Part shown: positions 25,678 to 36,460 of the stretch, one piece after another | Position numbering within the stretch: position 1 is the stretch's first letter | How the letters are laid out: every line of letters starts with the position of its first letter | NCBI RefSeq assembly: GCF_007097525.1 | Contig: NZ_VKDD01000002.1 | Coordinates: forward strand, 775,993-839,992 | From: Thalassomonas sp. M1454 | GTDB taxonomy: Bacteria > Pseudomonadota > Gammaproteobacteria > Enterobacterales > Alteromonadaceae | Direction: 5' to 3' | DNA: 64,000 nucleotides | Notes under the pieces: model-generated | Database searches by the model: none | The model's input: only the letters and a program-made list of their open reading frames with translations | Told to the model about the DNA's origin: nothing | Translations under genes and position numbers: made by a program

Positions 25678-27480
25678 GTGGAATTTACTTTGAAAAAAAC
25701 TGATGTCTCAACTTACGATCACTTTCTAAAAGTAGTCGATTGCCAACAAGCCTGCCCTGCTCACACCCCTGTTCCTGAATATATCCGCCTTATTAGCGAC
25801 AAAAGATACTCCGATGCTTATTTACTTAATTGGCAGTCGAATGTATTTCCCGGCGTACTTGGCAGGGTTTGCGATCGTCCTTGCGAACCTGCTTGTCGAA
25901 GAGGCAGAGTAGAAGAAGAGCCCGTTGCAATTTGCCGTTTAAAGCGAGTCACGGCTGATTTAAAAGATGATATAACATCTCGATTACCAAAAGCACCTGA
26001 GCATAAAAATGGTAAAACCGTTGCTTTAATCGGCGCAGGGCCAGCTTCTTTAACGGTAGCTCGTGATCTTTTACCACTTGGTTATGATGTAACAATCTTT
26101 GATCGTGACTTTAAAGCAGGCGGCATGATGAGAAGTCAGATCCCAGCATTTCGCTTACCCGAAGCCGTACTCGATGAAGAAATTGACTACATTTTAAATA
26201 TGGGGGCTAAAACTGAATTTGGCACACCTATTACAAGCCTACATAAATTATTAAAAGATAATTACGATGCTATCTTTGTTGGTACGGGCGCACCGAAAGG
26301 GAGAGCTATAAAAATACCTGGCGTTAAAGAAGCCGATGCTCATATCGCTTTAGGTATAGATTGGCTATCAAATGTATCTTTTGGCCATAATGATAAAGCG
26401 CCTAAACGAGTGGTGGTATTAGGTGGAGGTAATACCGCAATGGATTGTTGCCGAACAGCCAAACGCTTAGGTGGAGTGGATGTAAAAGTTGTCGTGCGCT
26501 CTAGCTATGAGGCAATGAAAGCATCCCCTTGGGAAAAAAAAGATGCAGCAGCAGAAGGTATAGAAATAATAGTTAATCATACGCCGAAAGAATTTGTAAT
26601 GGATAAGGGCAAATTTGTTGGTGTATCGTTTGAAGAAGTCGAGTCTATTTATGACCGCGGCGGTAACCGCGTGCTCAAACAAACTGGAAAAACACTTCTA
26701 GTTGAATGTGATTTAGTTTTGGTTGCAGTTGGTCAAGATACCAGTTTCCCTTGGATTGAACGCGATATAGGTTTAGATTTTAATGAATGGGGACAACCCG
26801 AGCTAAACGAGAAAACACTACAATCATCAATAGATAAAGTATTTTTTGGTGGTGATGCCGCATTCGGTCCTGAAAATATCATCACAGCAGTAGCTCATGG
26901 CCATAAAGCGGCTATTTCAATCGATTTATTTTGCCAAGGTATTAACCCTGAGCAAAGAACTGATAGTGACTTTGCTTTAGTTAGTCAAAAAATGGGCATG
27001 CATGAGTGGAGTTATCAAAATATAACTGACCATGAAGTTCGCCATGCCGTGCCGCACATCAGTTGGGACAAGGCCGTCAAAGAATTAGCAACCGAAGTTG
27101 AATTAGGGTTTGATGACCAACTTGCCTTACAAGAAGCTAAACGTTGTTTAAATTGTGATGTGCATACTGTTTTTACTGAGAGTACCTGTATTGAATGTTC
27201 GGCCTGTGACGATATATGCCCGGTGGATTGTATTAATTTTATTGAAGATATACCGGATAACACTCGCCCTCCTCAAGAGTTACTCAAGGGTAAATTACAC
27301 TTAGATAAAGCAACCGACGAGCAAGATTATTTAATTTCGGATAAATTAAAAACAGGCAATATTATGGTTAAAGATGAGGATATGTGCCTACATTGCGGAT
27401 TATGTGCAGAGCGTTGCCCTACAGGCGCTTGGGACATGCAAAAACTAACCTTAACCAACGTAGAGGCCACTATCAAATGA
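25678..27480 (+). CDS. FAD-dependent NAD(P)H/Fe-S oxidoreductase (GltD-like) paired with a 2-oxoacid oxidoreductase
   Basis: 600 aa. The N-terminal Fe-S domain resembles the glutamate synthase small subunit (DCQQACPAHTPVPEYIRL and GRVCDRPCEPACRRG). Two nucleotide-binding folds follow (ALIGAGPASLTVARDLL for FAD, VVVLGGGNTAMDCCRTA for NAD(P)H). The C-terminus carries two 4Fe-4S ferredoxin motifs (CIECSACDDICPVDC and CLHCGLCAERCP). It probably passes electrons between the neighbouring 2-oxoacid oxidoreductase and NAD(P)H or a carrier. The GTG at 25678 and the TTG at 25690 are both possible starts; AAGTGGA would be the ribosome site of the latter. Its stop overlaps the next start by ATGA. Confidence 0.92.
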   Translation: MEFTLKKTDVSTYDHFLKVVDCQQACPAHTPVPEYIRLISDKRYSDAYLLNWQSNVFPGVLGRVCDRPCEPACRRGRVEEEPVAICRLKRVTADLKDDITSRLPKAPEHKNGKTVALIGAGPASLTVARDLLPLGYDVTIFDRDFKAGGMMRSQIPAFRLPEAVLDEEIDYILNMGAKTEFGTPITSLHKLLKDNYDAIFVGTGAPKGRAIKIPGVKEADAHIALGIDWLSNVSFGHNDKAPKRVVVLGGGNTAMDCCRTAKRLGGVDVKVVVRSSYEAMKASPWEKKDAAAEGIEIIVNHTPKEFVMDKGKFVGVSFEEVESIYDRGGNRVLKQTGKTLLVECDLVLVAVGQDTSFPWIERDIGLDFNEWGQPELNEKTLQSSIDKVFFGGDAAFGPENIITAVAHGHKAAISIDLFCQGINPEQRTDSDFALVSQKMGMHEWSYQNITDHEVRHAVPHISWDKAVKELATEVELGFDDQLALQEAKRCLNCDVHTVFTESTCIECSACDDICPVDCINFIEDIPDNTRPPQELLKGKLHLDKATDEQDYLISDKLKTGNIMVKDEDMCLHCGLCAERCPTGAWDMQKLTLTNVEATIK

Positions 27481-29306
27481 TCACACCAACAACAAACGAC
27501 TTAGTGATTCGTTTTGCCAATACCAATGGTACAGGCTCTGCTAGCGCCAATAATATGTTTGCCAAAGCGATTATGCGTATGGGAGTACCAGTAAGCGCCA
27601 AAAACATATTTCCATCAAATATCCAAGGCGCGCCAACTTGGTATGAAGTAAGAATAAATGAAGATAACTTTTTAGGGCGCAGAGGTGGTAAGGCCGATAT
27701 TATCGTTGCGATGAACGCGCAAAGCTTTAACGCTGATATTTTGGATGTAGATAAAGGAGGTTTCTTACTTTATGACTCATCTAAGCAATTACCTGAGCAT
27801 TTAATTAAAGACGATGTAAATTTTTTAGGCATTCCAATATCAGCCATATGTTTAAAGGAATATCAAAATCCAAGACAGCGTCAGCTATTTAAAAACGTTA
27901 TATACGTTGGTGCCCTAGCCGCTTTACTAGATATAGAGTTTGACGTTTTAAAAACACTTGTTGGCGATCAATTCAAAGGCAAGCAAAAGCTTATAACCCC
28001 AAACATTTACGCTCTCGAGTTAGGTTATCAATACGCGATTAATCATTTTAGCTGTCCATTACCAGTAAAAGTAGAGCGTCGCGACTTAATTGGTAATCAA
28101 ATAATGGTTGATGGTAATACCGCATGTGGTTTAGGCGCTGTTTATGGTGGCGCTACTGTTGTCGGTTGGTACCCAATTACCCCATCAACTTCAGTAATTG
28201 AAAAATTCGCCAGTTATTGTGAACGTTTAAGGATTGATCCCGCCTCTGGTAAAAAGAACTTTGCCATTGTGCAAGCTGAAGATGAATTAGCAGCAATAGG
28301 GATGGCTATAGGCGCAGGCTGGAATGGAGCCCGAGGTTTTACCGCAACAAGTGGCCCTGGTATATCATTAATGTCTGAGTTTTTAGGCTTAGCCTACTTT
28401 GCTGAAATTCCAGTAGTATTAATGAATATTCAACGTGCTGGCCCCTCAACTGGTATGCCAACACGCACGCAACAATCAGATATACTTGCTTGTGCATACG
28501 CATCACATGGTGATACCAAACATATTTTATTATTCCCTGACACACCAAGTGAGTGTTTTGAGTTAAGCGCCCTAGCCTTTGATTTAGCCGATCGAATTCA
28601 AACCCCTGTGATAATTATGAGTGACCTCGATTTAGGCATGAACGAACATTTATCAAAGCCATTTATCTGGAATGATAAGCAAAAATATGACCACGGTAAG
28701 ATCCTATCCATGCGTGAGCTTGATGAAGTAGAACACTTTGGACGTTATCAAGATATAGATGGTGATGGTATTTGTTATCGAACTGTCGCAGGTACCCACC
28801 CTAAAAAAGGTGCATTTTTTACCCGTGGCACATCAAGAAATCGCAACGCGGTTTATTCAGAAAAATCTGAGGATTACGTCGATAATATGCAGCGCTTAGA
28901 ACACAAATTTGCAACTGCAGCCAAGCTTGTACCAAAAGCTGAAATATCTAGTGGCATTAAAAATGCAAAAATAGGTTTAGTTTATTACGGTACTAGCGCG
29001 CAAGCTATGTCTGAAACTAAACACTTATTACAAGAGCAAGGCATTCCAGTTGATCTTATGCGCATACGGGCATTCCCATTTGACAGTGAAGTGAAAAAAT
29101 TTATCACTGAGCATGAACAAATATTTTTAATTGAACAAAACCGCGATGCGCAAATGCGCACTCTACTCTGTACTGAGTTAGAGCTTTCACCTGATCATAT
29201 TCAATCAGTTTTATGTTTTGATGGTTTAGCGCTAACGGCTAAGCAAGTGGTTGAAGATATTAATAACGTTTTAGTTAAACAATCGCCTGAACAAGAGGTA
29301 GGTTAA
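27477..29306 (+). CDS. 2-oxoacid:acceptor oxidoreductase, fused gamma-alpha subunit
   Basis: 609 aa from the ATG at 27477, whose ATGA overlaps the stop of the upstream gene. The N-terminal third is a gamma-type domain (VIRFANTNGTGSASANNMFAKAI). The rest is the alpha pyrimidine-binding domain beginning MVDGNTACGLGAVYGGATVV with YPITPSTS and GPGISLMSEFLGLAYFAEIPV. This fusion is typical of KorA-like 2-oxoglutarate or branched-chain 2-oxoacid oxidoreductases. With the beta subunit it cleaves a 2-oxoacid to an acyl-CoA, releasing CO2 and giving electrons to Fe-S carriers. The substrate is not readable from sequence. Confidence 0.93.
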   Translation: MITPTTNDLVIRFANTNGTGSASANNMFAKAIMRMGVPVSAKNIFPSNIQGAPTWYEVRINEDNFLGRRGGKADIIVAMNAQSFNADILDVDKGGFLLYDSSKQLPEHLIKDDVNFLGIPISAICLKEYQNPRQRQLFKNVIYVGALAALLDIEFDVLKTLVGDQFKGKQKLITPNIYALELGYQYAINHFSCPLPVKVERRDLIGNQIMVDGNTACGLGAVYGGATVVGWYPITPSTSVIEKFASYCERLRIDPASGKKNFAIVQAEDELAAIGMAIGAGWNGARGFTATSGPGISLMSEFLGLAYFAEIPVVLMNIQRAGPSTGMPTRTQQSDILACAYASHGDTKHILLFPDTPSECFELSALAFDLADRIQTPVIIMSDLDLGMNEHLSKPFIWNDKQKYDHGKILSMRELDEVEHFGRYQDIDGDGICYRTVAGTHPKKGAFFTRGTSRNRNAVYSEKSEDYVDNMQRLEHKFATAAKLVPKAEISSGIKNAKIGLVYYGTSAQAMSETKHLLQEQGIPVDLMRIRAFPFDSEVKKFITEHEQIFLIEQNRDAQMRTLLCTELELSPDHIQSVLCFDGLALTAKQVVEDINNVLVKQSPEQEVG

Positions 29307-29307
29307 T

Positions 29308-30360
29308 ATGAGCTTTGCAAAATCAAAATTTCACCACAAAAACCTACCTGTTAACGATTTAGGCTTAACCTATCGTGATTACGAAGGTGCTATTTCAACT
29401 TTATGTGCTGGTTGTGGCCATGATTCTATTTCTGCCGCTATAGTGCGAGCTTGTGCTGAGCTTTCAATCGAGCCACATAAAATTGCTAAAATGTCAGGCA
29501 TAGGGTGTTCTTCAAAAGCACCAAATTATTTTTTAAACAACTCCCATGGATTTAATACAGTCCACGGCCGGATGCCATCAGTAACAACTGGCGCCAACCT
29601 AGCCAATAAAGACTTAACCTATCTTGCTATGTCGGGAGATGGAGATAGTGCTTCAATTGGCCTTGGTCAATTTGCTCATGTGGTGCGCAGACAATTGAAT
29701 ATGGTTTACATGGTCGCTAATAACGGTGTATACGGATTAACGAAAGGCCAACTAGCCGCAACTTCAGATAGAGGAGTTAAAAATAAGACCGGTGACACCA
29801 GCTTGTTTAATGACATCGACCTTTGCGTAATGGCTCTACAATTAGGCGCATCCTTTGTTGCTCGTTGCTTCTCAGGAGATAAAAACCAGCTCATTCCTAT
29901 TATAAAAGCCGCAATCGCACATCAAGGTTTTGCCTTTATCGATATTATTTCTCCTTGTGTGACATTTAATAATCATCCTGGCTCAACGCGTTCATATGAC
30001 TATGTACAAGAGCATGTCACTACTGGTGCAGTAACAGATTTTGTACCTATTAAGGAAGAAATTAACCACGAAGTTCCTGAAGGTAAATTTGAGGACGTTT
30101 GTTTGCATGATGGTTCCATCATGCGCATACATAAGTTAGATGCAGATTACGACACTACAGACCGCTTTAAGGCCTTGCAAGATGTCGAACGACACAAAGC
30201 AAAAGGAGAGATTCTCACTGGCTTATTACATCTTGATCCAACAGCTCAGCACTATCATGAGTTAAACAATACAACGGATACGCCATTAAGCCAGCTCAAA
30301 CAAGAACTGCTGTGCCCTGGCGAACGTGTACTATCAACAATAAACGACAGTTTCCGTTAA
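29308..30360 (+). CDS. 2-oxoacid:acceptor oxidoreductase, beta (thiamine-diphosphate) subunit
   Basis: 350 aa. The N-terminal CAGCGHDSISAAI motif is that of KorB/PorB subunits, with cysteines for a 4Fe-4S cluster. The thiamine-diphosphate motif GDGDSASIGLGQFAHVVRR...NNGVYGLTKGQ is complete. It has no ferredoxin domain of its own, so the FAD/Fe-S protein coded upstream is the obvious electron partner. It starts one base after the alpha gene's stop, completing a three-gene operon that ends at a repeat and a bidirectional terminator. Confidence 0.94.
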   Translation: MSFAKSKFHHKNLPVNDLGLTYRDYEGAISTLCAGCGHDSISAAIVRACAELSIEPHKIAKMSGIGCSSKAPNYFLNNSHGFNTVHGRMPSVTTGANLANKDLTYLAMSGDGDSASIGLGQFAHVVRRQLNMVYMVANNGVYGLTKGQLAATSDRGVKNKTGDTSLFNDIDLCVMALQLGASFVARCFSGDKNQLIPIIKAAIAHQGFAFIDIISPCVTFNNHPGSTRSYDYVQEHVTTGAVTDFVPIKEEINHEVPEGKFEDVCLHDGSIMRIHKLDADYDTTDRFKALQDVERHKAKGEILTGLLHLDPTAQHYHELNNTTDTPLSQLKQELLCPGERVLSTINDSFR

Positions 30361-30368
30361 CTATAAAT

Positions 30369-30406
30369 ATCAAGGTGTCAGAGTCATTGAACTCTGACAC
30401 CTTGAT
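30369..30406. repeat. REP-like inverted repeat (TCAAGGTGTCAGAGT arms)
   Basis: Perfect 16-bp arms ATCAAGGTGTCAGAGT / ACTCTGACACCTTGAT around a 6-nt centre. The core AAGGTGTCAGA recurs at 40489 and 40561, so this is a dispersed family. The form resembles REP sequences mobilised by RAYT (Y1) transposases, which is inference as no transposase is in the window. Confidence 0.8.
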
Positions 30407-30416
30407 TTTTGGGTAT

Positions 30417-30444
30417 AAAAAAGGCTGCATATGCAGCCTTTTTA
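30417..30444. terminator. Bidirectional terminator between the oxidoreductase operon and ihfA
   Basis: Perfect palindrome AAAAAGGCTGCAT / ATGCAGCCTTTTT with T-runs on both strands, between the converging beta-subunit gene and ihfA. Confidence 0.92.
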
Positions 30445-30475
30445 TTTAATATCGTTGCCATTTATATAGTAACAA

Positions 30476-30769
30476 TTAGCCCTTGTTAGACTCTTCAACT
30501 CGGCTCTTTAATTTTTGACCCGGTCTAAAAGTAACAACCTTCCTTGCAGAAATTGGAATATCTTCACCCGTTTTAGGGTTTCGTCCAGGTCGTTCGTTTT
30601 TGGTTCGTAAGTCAAAATTACCAAAACCTGATAATTTAACCTGATCACCTGCTTCCAAACTACTTCTGATTTCTTCGAAGAATTCTTCAACCATCAATTT
30701 GGCATCACGTTTACTTAAACCTAATTGTTCGTATAAATGTTCTGATACTTCTGCTTTGGTTAGCGCCAT
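30476..30769 (-). CDS. ihfA: Integration host factor subunit alpha
   Basis: 97 aa, close to the 99 aa of E. coli IHF-alpha. The start [24 protein letters not shown], the [22 protein letters not shown] beta-arm with the conserved proline, and [18 protein letters not shown] are all typical. It forms a DNA-bending heterodimer with IHF-beta for transcription, replication and recombination. The order pheS-pheT-ihfA is the standard gammaproteobacterial arrangement; the start lies 4 bp after the pheT stop. Confidence 0.98.
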   Translation of the reverse strand: MALTKAEVSEHLYEQLGLSKRDAKLMVEEFFEEIRSSLEAGDQVKLSGFGNFDLRTKNERPGRNPKTGEDIPISARKVVTFRPGQKLKSRVEESNKG

Positions 30770-30773
30770 GTTA

Positions 30774-33158
30774 TTAATCTCTCAAAGATGCGTCTAGCTC
30801 ATTCTTTAAGGCATCGATCACTGTATTCATAACATCAGAGATATCTTTTTCTTCAAGAGTTCTCTCGTTATCTTGCAGAGTTAACGCAATTGCTAAGCTC
30901 TTAAATCCAGGTTCGATACCCTTTCCTTGGTATACATCAAACAATTCTAGGCCAACTAAATGATTTGTGCCAACCTTTTCAATGAGTTGTAGCACTTTTT
31001 TTGCATTTATTTGATCTTTAACAACAACTGCGATGTCTCGGCGAGTAGCCTGAAACTTAGAAATATTGCCCGCTACAGGGATTTTTTGCTCTAAAATTTC
31101 GCTTTGTAAAAGTTCGAAAACAAATGTTTTACCATTAAGGCCAAGTTTACGTTCTAGCTCAGGATGAATAGCTCCAACATAACCCACTAAAGTTTCACCA
31201 CGGTAAATCGCCGCAGTTTGACCAGGATGTAATGCAGGAATGTCGGCTGGTCTAAATTCATAAGCATCTGAATTTGCGGTTAATGCTAGTAATGTTTCAA
31301 CATCACCTTTAGCATCAAAGAAATCAACCGCTTGTTTTTCAATCTGCCAATGTTCGCCATTGCGAAGGCCAGTGATAACACCGCCAAACATTGCTTGTTG
31401 ACTAACACCGTTCTCAGCATCAGCATCAGGTAAAAAACGCAAACCAGATTCAAATAATCGAACTCGGTTTTGTTGACGATTCTGGTTATTAACCACTGCT
31501 TGAATAAGACCGGTCCATAAACTCACACGCATCACTGACATTTCTGATGAAATCGGGTGTGGAAGTACAAGAACTTCTTGCTCTGGGTGCAATAAGCTTT
31601 GAACTTTAGGGTCAACAAATGAATAAGTAATGGCTTCTTGGTAACCACGATTAACTAACGCATTGCGGAATTTAGCTATATTTAACTTAGCTTCTTTATG
31701 GCTACGCATTGTTAACTTGGCTGTTGGCGAAACGTTAGGGATATTGTTGTAACCGTAAACTCGCGCAACTTCTTCTGTTAAATCTTCTTCAATTGAAATG
31801 TCAAAACGATATGCAGGAACAACTGCAGTCCAAACATCATCGTTAAACTCTACCTGCATGCCTAAACGAGTTAAAATTTCAGTTACTTGCGCCGTTTCAA
31901 TATGAATACCAATACGTGAATCTAACTTACTACGACGTAATGTAACAACACGAGAAGCCGGAATATTTTCAGCAGATTCAGCAATAACTACAGGGCCTGC
32001 TTCACCACCAACTATCTCAAGTAATAATTGCGTTGCACGGTGCATCGCCGTCATTTGTAACTGTGGATCAACGCCACGCTCGTAACGATGTGATGCATCT
32101 GTATGTAAGCCGTATTGACGAGCTTTACCCAAAATAGCTAAAGGAGCAAAGAACGCACTTTCGAGTAAAATGTCTTTAGTTTCTCCAGTAACACCAGAGT
32201 CTAAACCACCAAAGATACCAGCAATAGCTAATGGCTTGTTATCATCTGCAATCACTAATGTGTCAGACTTTAATTTAACTTCAGCGCCATCTAATAAGGT
32301 TAGTTCTTCGTTTTCGTTAGCAAAACGAACATTAATACCGCCGTCGATTTTAGCTAAATCGAATGCGTGCATAGGATGACCAAGCTCAAGTAACACATAG
32401 TTAGTTACATCAACTACCGGGTCAATTGCGCGAACGCCACAACGACGCAGTTTTTCAACCATCCAAAGAGGTGTCGTTGCTGTTGCATCGATGTTTTTAA
32501 TTACACGGCCTAAATAACGAGGACAAGCTTCACCTGCAGCAATATTAATTGCTAAAGCGTCATCAATACTTGCTGATGTTTCAGTAATTTCAACTTCGTT
32601 TACCGCGATGTTATTTAATACACCAACTTCACGAGCTAAACCTTTAATGCCTAAACAGTCGCCGCGGTTGGCAGTTAAGTCAACATCAATGGTTACATCA
32701 TCAAGCTTTAAGTATTCACGAATACACGTGCCGATAGGTGCATCAAGTGGCAGTTCAATAATGCCATCCGCGCTTTCAGCTAAGCCCATTTCAGACTCAC
32801 TACATAGCATGCCGTGTGATGGTACGCCGCGTAGTTTAGCTTTTTTAATTTTAAAGTTACCCGGTAATACCGCACCAACTTTAGCTACCGCTACTTTTAA
32901 ACCTGTTCGACAGTTTTTAGCACCACAAACGATATCAACGATTTCATCGCCAACATTTACTTTGGTTACTTGTAACTTGTCTGCATCAGGGTGTTGACCA
33001 CATTCAATTACTTCACCAACTACGATATTGGTAAATTCACCCGCAACTGGATCTACGCCGTCTACTTCTAGGCCAGCCATTGTTATTTGATGAGCTAACT
33101 CATCTGAAGAAATAGCAGGATTAACCCACTCTCTTAACCAAGATTCACTAAATTTCAT
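30774..33158 (-). CDS. pheT: Phenylalanine-tRNA ligase beta subunit
   Basis: 794 aa, one less than E. coli PheT. The N-terminal EMAP/tRNA-binding domain has [19 protein letters not shown]. The B3/B4 editing domain has [12 protein letters not shown] and [11 protein letters not shown]. The B5 domain and catalytic-like core follow, and a C-terminal anticodon-binding FDX-ACB domain has [15 protein letters not shown]. With PheS it forms the (alpha-beta)2 synthetase that charges tRNA-Phe. The gene begins 12 bp after pheS ends and is followed closely by ihfA, so all three share a transcript. Confidence 0.98.
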   Translation of the reverse strand: MKFSESWLREWVNPAISSDELAHQITMAGLEVDGVDPVAGEFTNIVVGEVIECGQHPDADKLQVTKVNVGDEIVDIVCGAKNCRTGLKVAVAKVGAVLPGNFKIKKAKLRGVPSHGMLCSESEMGLAESADGIIELPLDAPIGTCIREYLKLDDVTIDVDLTANRGDCLGIKGLAREVGVLNNIAVNEVEITETSASIDDALAINIAAGEACPRYLGRVIKNIDATATTPLWMVEKLRRCGVRAIDPVVDVTNYVLLELGHPMHAFDLAKIDGGINVRFANENEELTLLDGAEVKLKSDTLVIADDNKPLAIAGIFGGLDSGVTGETKDILLESAFFAPLAILGKARQYGLHTDASHRYERGVDPQLQMTAMHRATQLLLEIVGGEAGPVVIAESAENIPASRVVTLRRSKLDSRIGIHIETAQVTEILTRLGMQVEFNDDVWTAVVPAYRFDISIEEDLTEEVARVYGYNNIPNVSPTAKLTMRSHKEAKLNIAKFRNALVNRGYQEAITYSFVDPKVQSLLHPEQEVLVLPHPISSEMSVMRVSLWTGLIQAVVNNQNRQQNRVRLFESGLRFLPDADAENGVSQQAMFGGVITGLRNGEHWQIEKQAVDFFDAKGDVETLLALTANSDAYEFRPADIPALHPGQTAAIYRGETLVGYVGAIHPELERKLGLNGKTFVFELLQSEILEQKIPVAGNISKFQATRRDIAVVVKDQINAKKVLQLIEKVGTNHLVGLELFDVYQGKGIEPGFKSLAIALTLQDNERTLEEKDISDVMNTVIDALKNELDASLRD

Positions 33159-33169
33159 TACTGGCTTTC

Positions 33170-34171
<1,002 letters not shown>

Positions 34172-34185
34172 TTATCGCGATTTTA

Positions 34186-34240
34186 ATACCAATTGGACTA
34201 AACAACTTAAATTTAAGTACTTATTTAGTCCAATTGGTAT
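34186..34240. repeat. 17-bp perfect inverted repeat with nested palindrome (ATACCAAT family)
   Basis: Arms ATACCAATTGGACTAAA / TTTAGTCCAATTGGTAT are perfect. The 21-nt centre contains a second perfect palindrome, ACTTAAATTTAAGT. It occupies the pheS leader 36 bp before the start codon, so the transcript would fold into a strong hairpin there. It shares the ATACCAAT end with the elements at 6917 and 38298. Confidence 0.85.
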
Positions 34241-34280
34241 AGACATAGTAAAGCTCGAATATCTGGCGATAATGCCTAAA

Positions 34281-34316
34281 TACAAAAAGGGGTAATTTTA
34301 CAGAAAAAATTACCCC
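34281..34316 (-). terminator. Terminator of the ABC exporter operon, or attenuator of pheST
   Basis: 11-bp perfect stem GGGGTAATTTT / AAAATTACCCC with a 6-nt loop, followed on the minus strand by CTTTTTG. It lies 158 bp after the permease stop and 139 bp before pheS. It most simply ends the ABC operon, but if the pheST promoter is upstream of it, it would attenuate pheST. Confidence 0.75.
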
Positions 34317-34473
34317 TAACATAGTGAAAATAGTGATTTTTACTAGTTTTTTTTTAATAGATCACAAAACCAGTGGATTTTTACCTATTTGTCACAGCCA
34401 ATTGCCATAAATTTAAGCTTAAACCTTGTTATTTAACCTAAATACAAATTTATTTAAATTTTTAATTAGGGCT

Positions 34474-35682
34474 TTATCGAAATAGTACTGATTCTTTATT
34501 GAACCAATAAACACAAAACAAAATAGAAACTAACGCAAAACCACCTGTTGATGCAAAGATCGGCACAAGGAAGTTGTAGTCAATGGTGCCCTTTAATAAT
34601 TCTTTAATCGCTAAAGCAACATTGGCAACAGGCACGAGGGACCAACCAAAAGTAAGCGCAATACCAGGAGTCATAGCGACAATAACAGGAAATATAACAA
34701 AAATAGAAAGCGGCCCCATATAGTTTTGAGCTTCTTTATAGCTACTTGCATAAATTGATATAGCCAAGAGTGTTGCAGCAAAAATTGCGGAGATAGGCAC
34801 AAGTAACAGCACAATAAGCCCATAATCGACCCAACTTACTGCTTTTAGTATTTCCGACACAGCTGAGACATCAAGCAACTGGCCGATGATAAAAGACCAA
34901 AATATCATACTAAAAATGGTTATCAGAGCGGTCATTATAGCGGTGGTGGTAATACACATAAATTTACCTAAAACCAACGCTAATCTTGAAACCGGCGTTA
35001 ATAACAAGGTTTCTATCGTACCCCGCTCTTTCTCCCCTGCACCTAAATCTATTGCCGGATACATAGCTCCAGTTAAACATAAAGGAATAAGAATATAAGG
35101 AATGAAGCCGCCAAGCTGTTCACCAAAACTTTCTCGATCATCAGCAGTATCGACTTCTTCTACTTCAATTGGCTTTTTAAATACTTCAAACTGAGCTTCA
35201 TCAAATCCTGAAGCAACATACGTTTGCTTTTGTAAGTCATCGACATAACTTTGTAGCACTTCTTCAACTTTATTTTTTGTACCACCAAATAAATTAGAGC
35301 CATTAAAATAAATTTTCCAATTAGACACTTCTGAATTACCAAATTGAACTTTAAAGTCTTTATTAAGCTCTATAACCAAATCAATTTTATCTTCTTGAAT
35401 TGCTTGTGTTATAGCCTCTTCATTATTTAACTCTAAAGTGACTTCTTTAAAGTCACTATGATAAAAAAGCTTACTAGCAAACTCCGGCGCAACACTGCCA
35501 TTAACAATAACATAGCGTATGACTTTATCCTGCTCTTTCATTGCCGCACTTGAACCTAAAAAGCCAATTAAACCAAACACCACGGGAAAAATAACCATAG
35601 GTAATGCAATAATAAAAAATAAGGTTTTACGATCTCTTAAAAGCTCTATTAACTCTTTAATATATACTAGCCACATTGGCAT
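34474..35682 (-). CDS. ABC-2 type exporter permease (NatB-like)
   Basis: 402 aa. One N-terminal helix (about 20-43), a large extracytoplasmic domain (about 45-180) and then five or six C-terminal helices give the ABC-2 architecture. The segment GAGEKERGTIETLLLTPVSRLALVLGKF is the coupling region typical of NatB-like sodium exporters and related efflux permeases. Substrate unknown. Two start codons (35682 and 35676) are near an AAGGAG ribosome site; the first is given. It overlaps the ATPase gene by 26 bp, so they are translationally coupled. Confidence 0.92.
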   Translation of the reverse strand: MPMWLVYIKELIELLRDRKTLFFIIALPMVIFPVVFGLIGFLGSSAAMKEQDKVIRYVIVNGSVAPEFASKLFYHSDFKEVTLELNNEEAITQAIQEDKIDLVIELNKDFKVQFGNSEVSNWKIYFNGSNLFGGTKNKVEEVLQSYVDDLQKQTYVASGFDEAQFEVFKKPIEVEEVDTADDRESFGEQLGGFIPYILIPLCLTGAMYPAIDLGAGEKERGTIETLLLTPVSRLALVLGKFMCITTTAIMTALITIFSMIFWSFIIGQLLDVSAVSEILKAVSWVDYGLIVLLLVPISAIFAATLLAISIYASSYKEAQNYMGPLSIFVIFPVIVAMTPGIALTFGWSLVPVANVALAIKELLKGTIDYNFLVPIFASTGGFALVSILFCVYWFNKESVLFR

Positions 35683-36460
35683 CAGCTCCTTTTAAGATGT
35701 TCATAAATGCACGGCGTAAATCAAGCTCTCGGCTTTGTTGCTGAAACTCGCCTATACTGCCATCAAAACAGCTGCGTCCTTGATAAATCACTGAAACCCT
35801 ATCAGCTAAAAGCGCGACTTCATCTAAATGATGAGTTGAAAAAATAACAGCGGTTCCTTGATTACGCATAAGTTGTACAAATTCCATAATGGTTTCTGTA
35901 GCCATAATATCTAACCCGGTTGTTGGCTCATCAAGCACTAAGACCTCAGGTTGATGGATAACAGCTCTGGCGATCGATACTTTTTGCTGCATGCCGGTAG
36001 ATAAGTGTTCAACTCGTCTATCGAGGTAACTGGTAATAGCAAGGCTTTCGTATATTTCATCGGCATCATTTTTTAAAAATGACGAAGTCACGCCATGTAG
36101 TTTAGCAAAAAACTCAATGTTTTCTCTCGCCGTCAAACGGCCATAAAGGCCTGTTTTACCGGATAAAAAACCAATTTTTTGTTTCGCTGCTATTGGTTTT
36201 TTAAGCACGTCAACATCATTAACAATAACCGAACCAGAATCAGGCTTTAATGCGGTGGATAAAATTCTTAAGGTGGTAGTTTTACCTGCCCCGTTTGGGC
36301 CTAACAAACCTAAAACCTCGCCTTTATCACAATGAAAGCTAACGTCAGCTAAGGCATGGAAATGTGAGCCTTGCTCTCGGACATCTTTTTTATGGCAATT
36401 AGAATGTTTTTTTTGTGCTTTAAAAGTAAACTTTTTACTTAAATTTTCGACGGAAATCAT
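35657..36460 (-). CDS. ABC exporter ATP-binding protein (NatA-like)
   Basis: 267 aa from the ATG at 36460, which has an AAAAGGAA ribosome site; the longer frame to 36595 adds 45 residues with no support. Walker A is GPNGAGKTTT, the signature is LSTGMQQKVSIARA, Walker B is VLVLDEPTTG, and the H-loop is STHHLDEVALLADR. Residues 12-37 form an unusual charged insert (KAQKKHSNCHKKDVREQ) between the first strand and the ABC core. It powers the permease coded next to it. Confidence 0.94.
   Translation of the reverse strand: MISVENLSKKFTFKAQKKHSNCHKKDVREQGSHFHALADVSFHCDKGEVLGLLGPNGAGKTTTLRILSTALKPDSGSVIVNDVDVLKKPIAAKQKIGFLSGKTGLYGRLTARENIEFFAKLHGVTSSFLKNDADEIYESLAITSYLDRRVEHLSTGMQQKVSIARAVIHQPEVLVLDEPTTGLDIMATETIMEFVQLMRNQGTAVIFSTHHLDEVALLADRVSVIYQGRSCFDGSIGEFQQQSRELDLRRAFMNILKGADANVASIY

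Noticed and set aside
32608..32997. 129-codon plus-strand frame inside pheT
   Set aside because: Antisense shadow of a highly conserved gene; no ribosome site and no recognisable motif.
34190..34320. Phenylalanine-rich leader peptide (pheM) of pheST
   Set aside because: The only candidate frame overlaps the terminator stem itself and lacks consecutive Phe codons; not enough to call.
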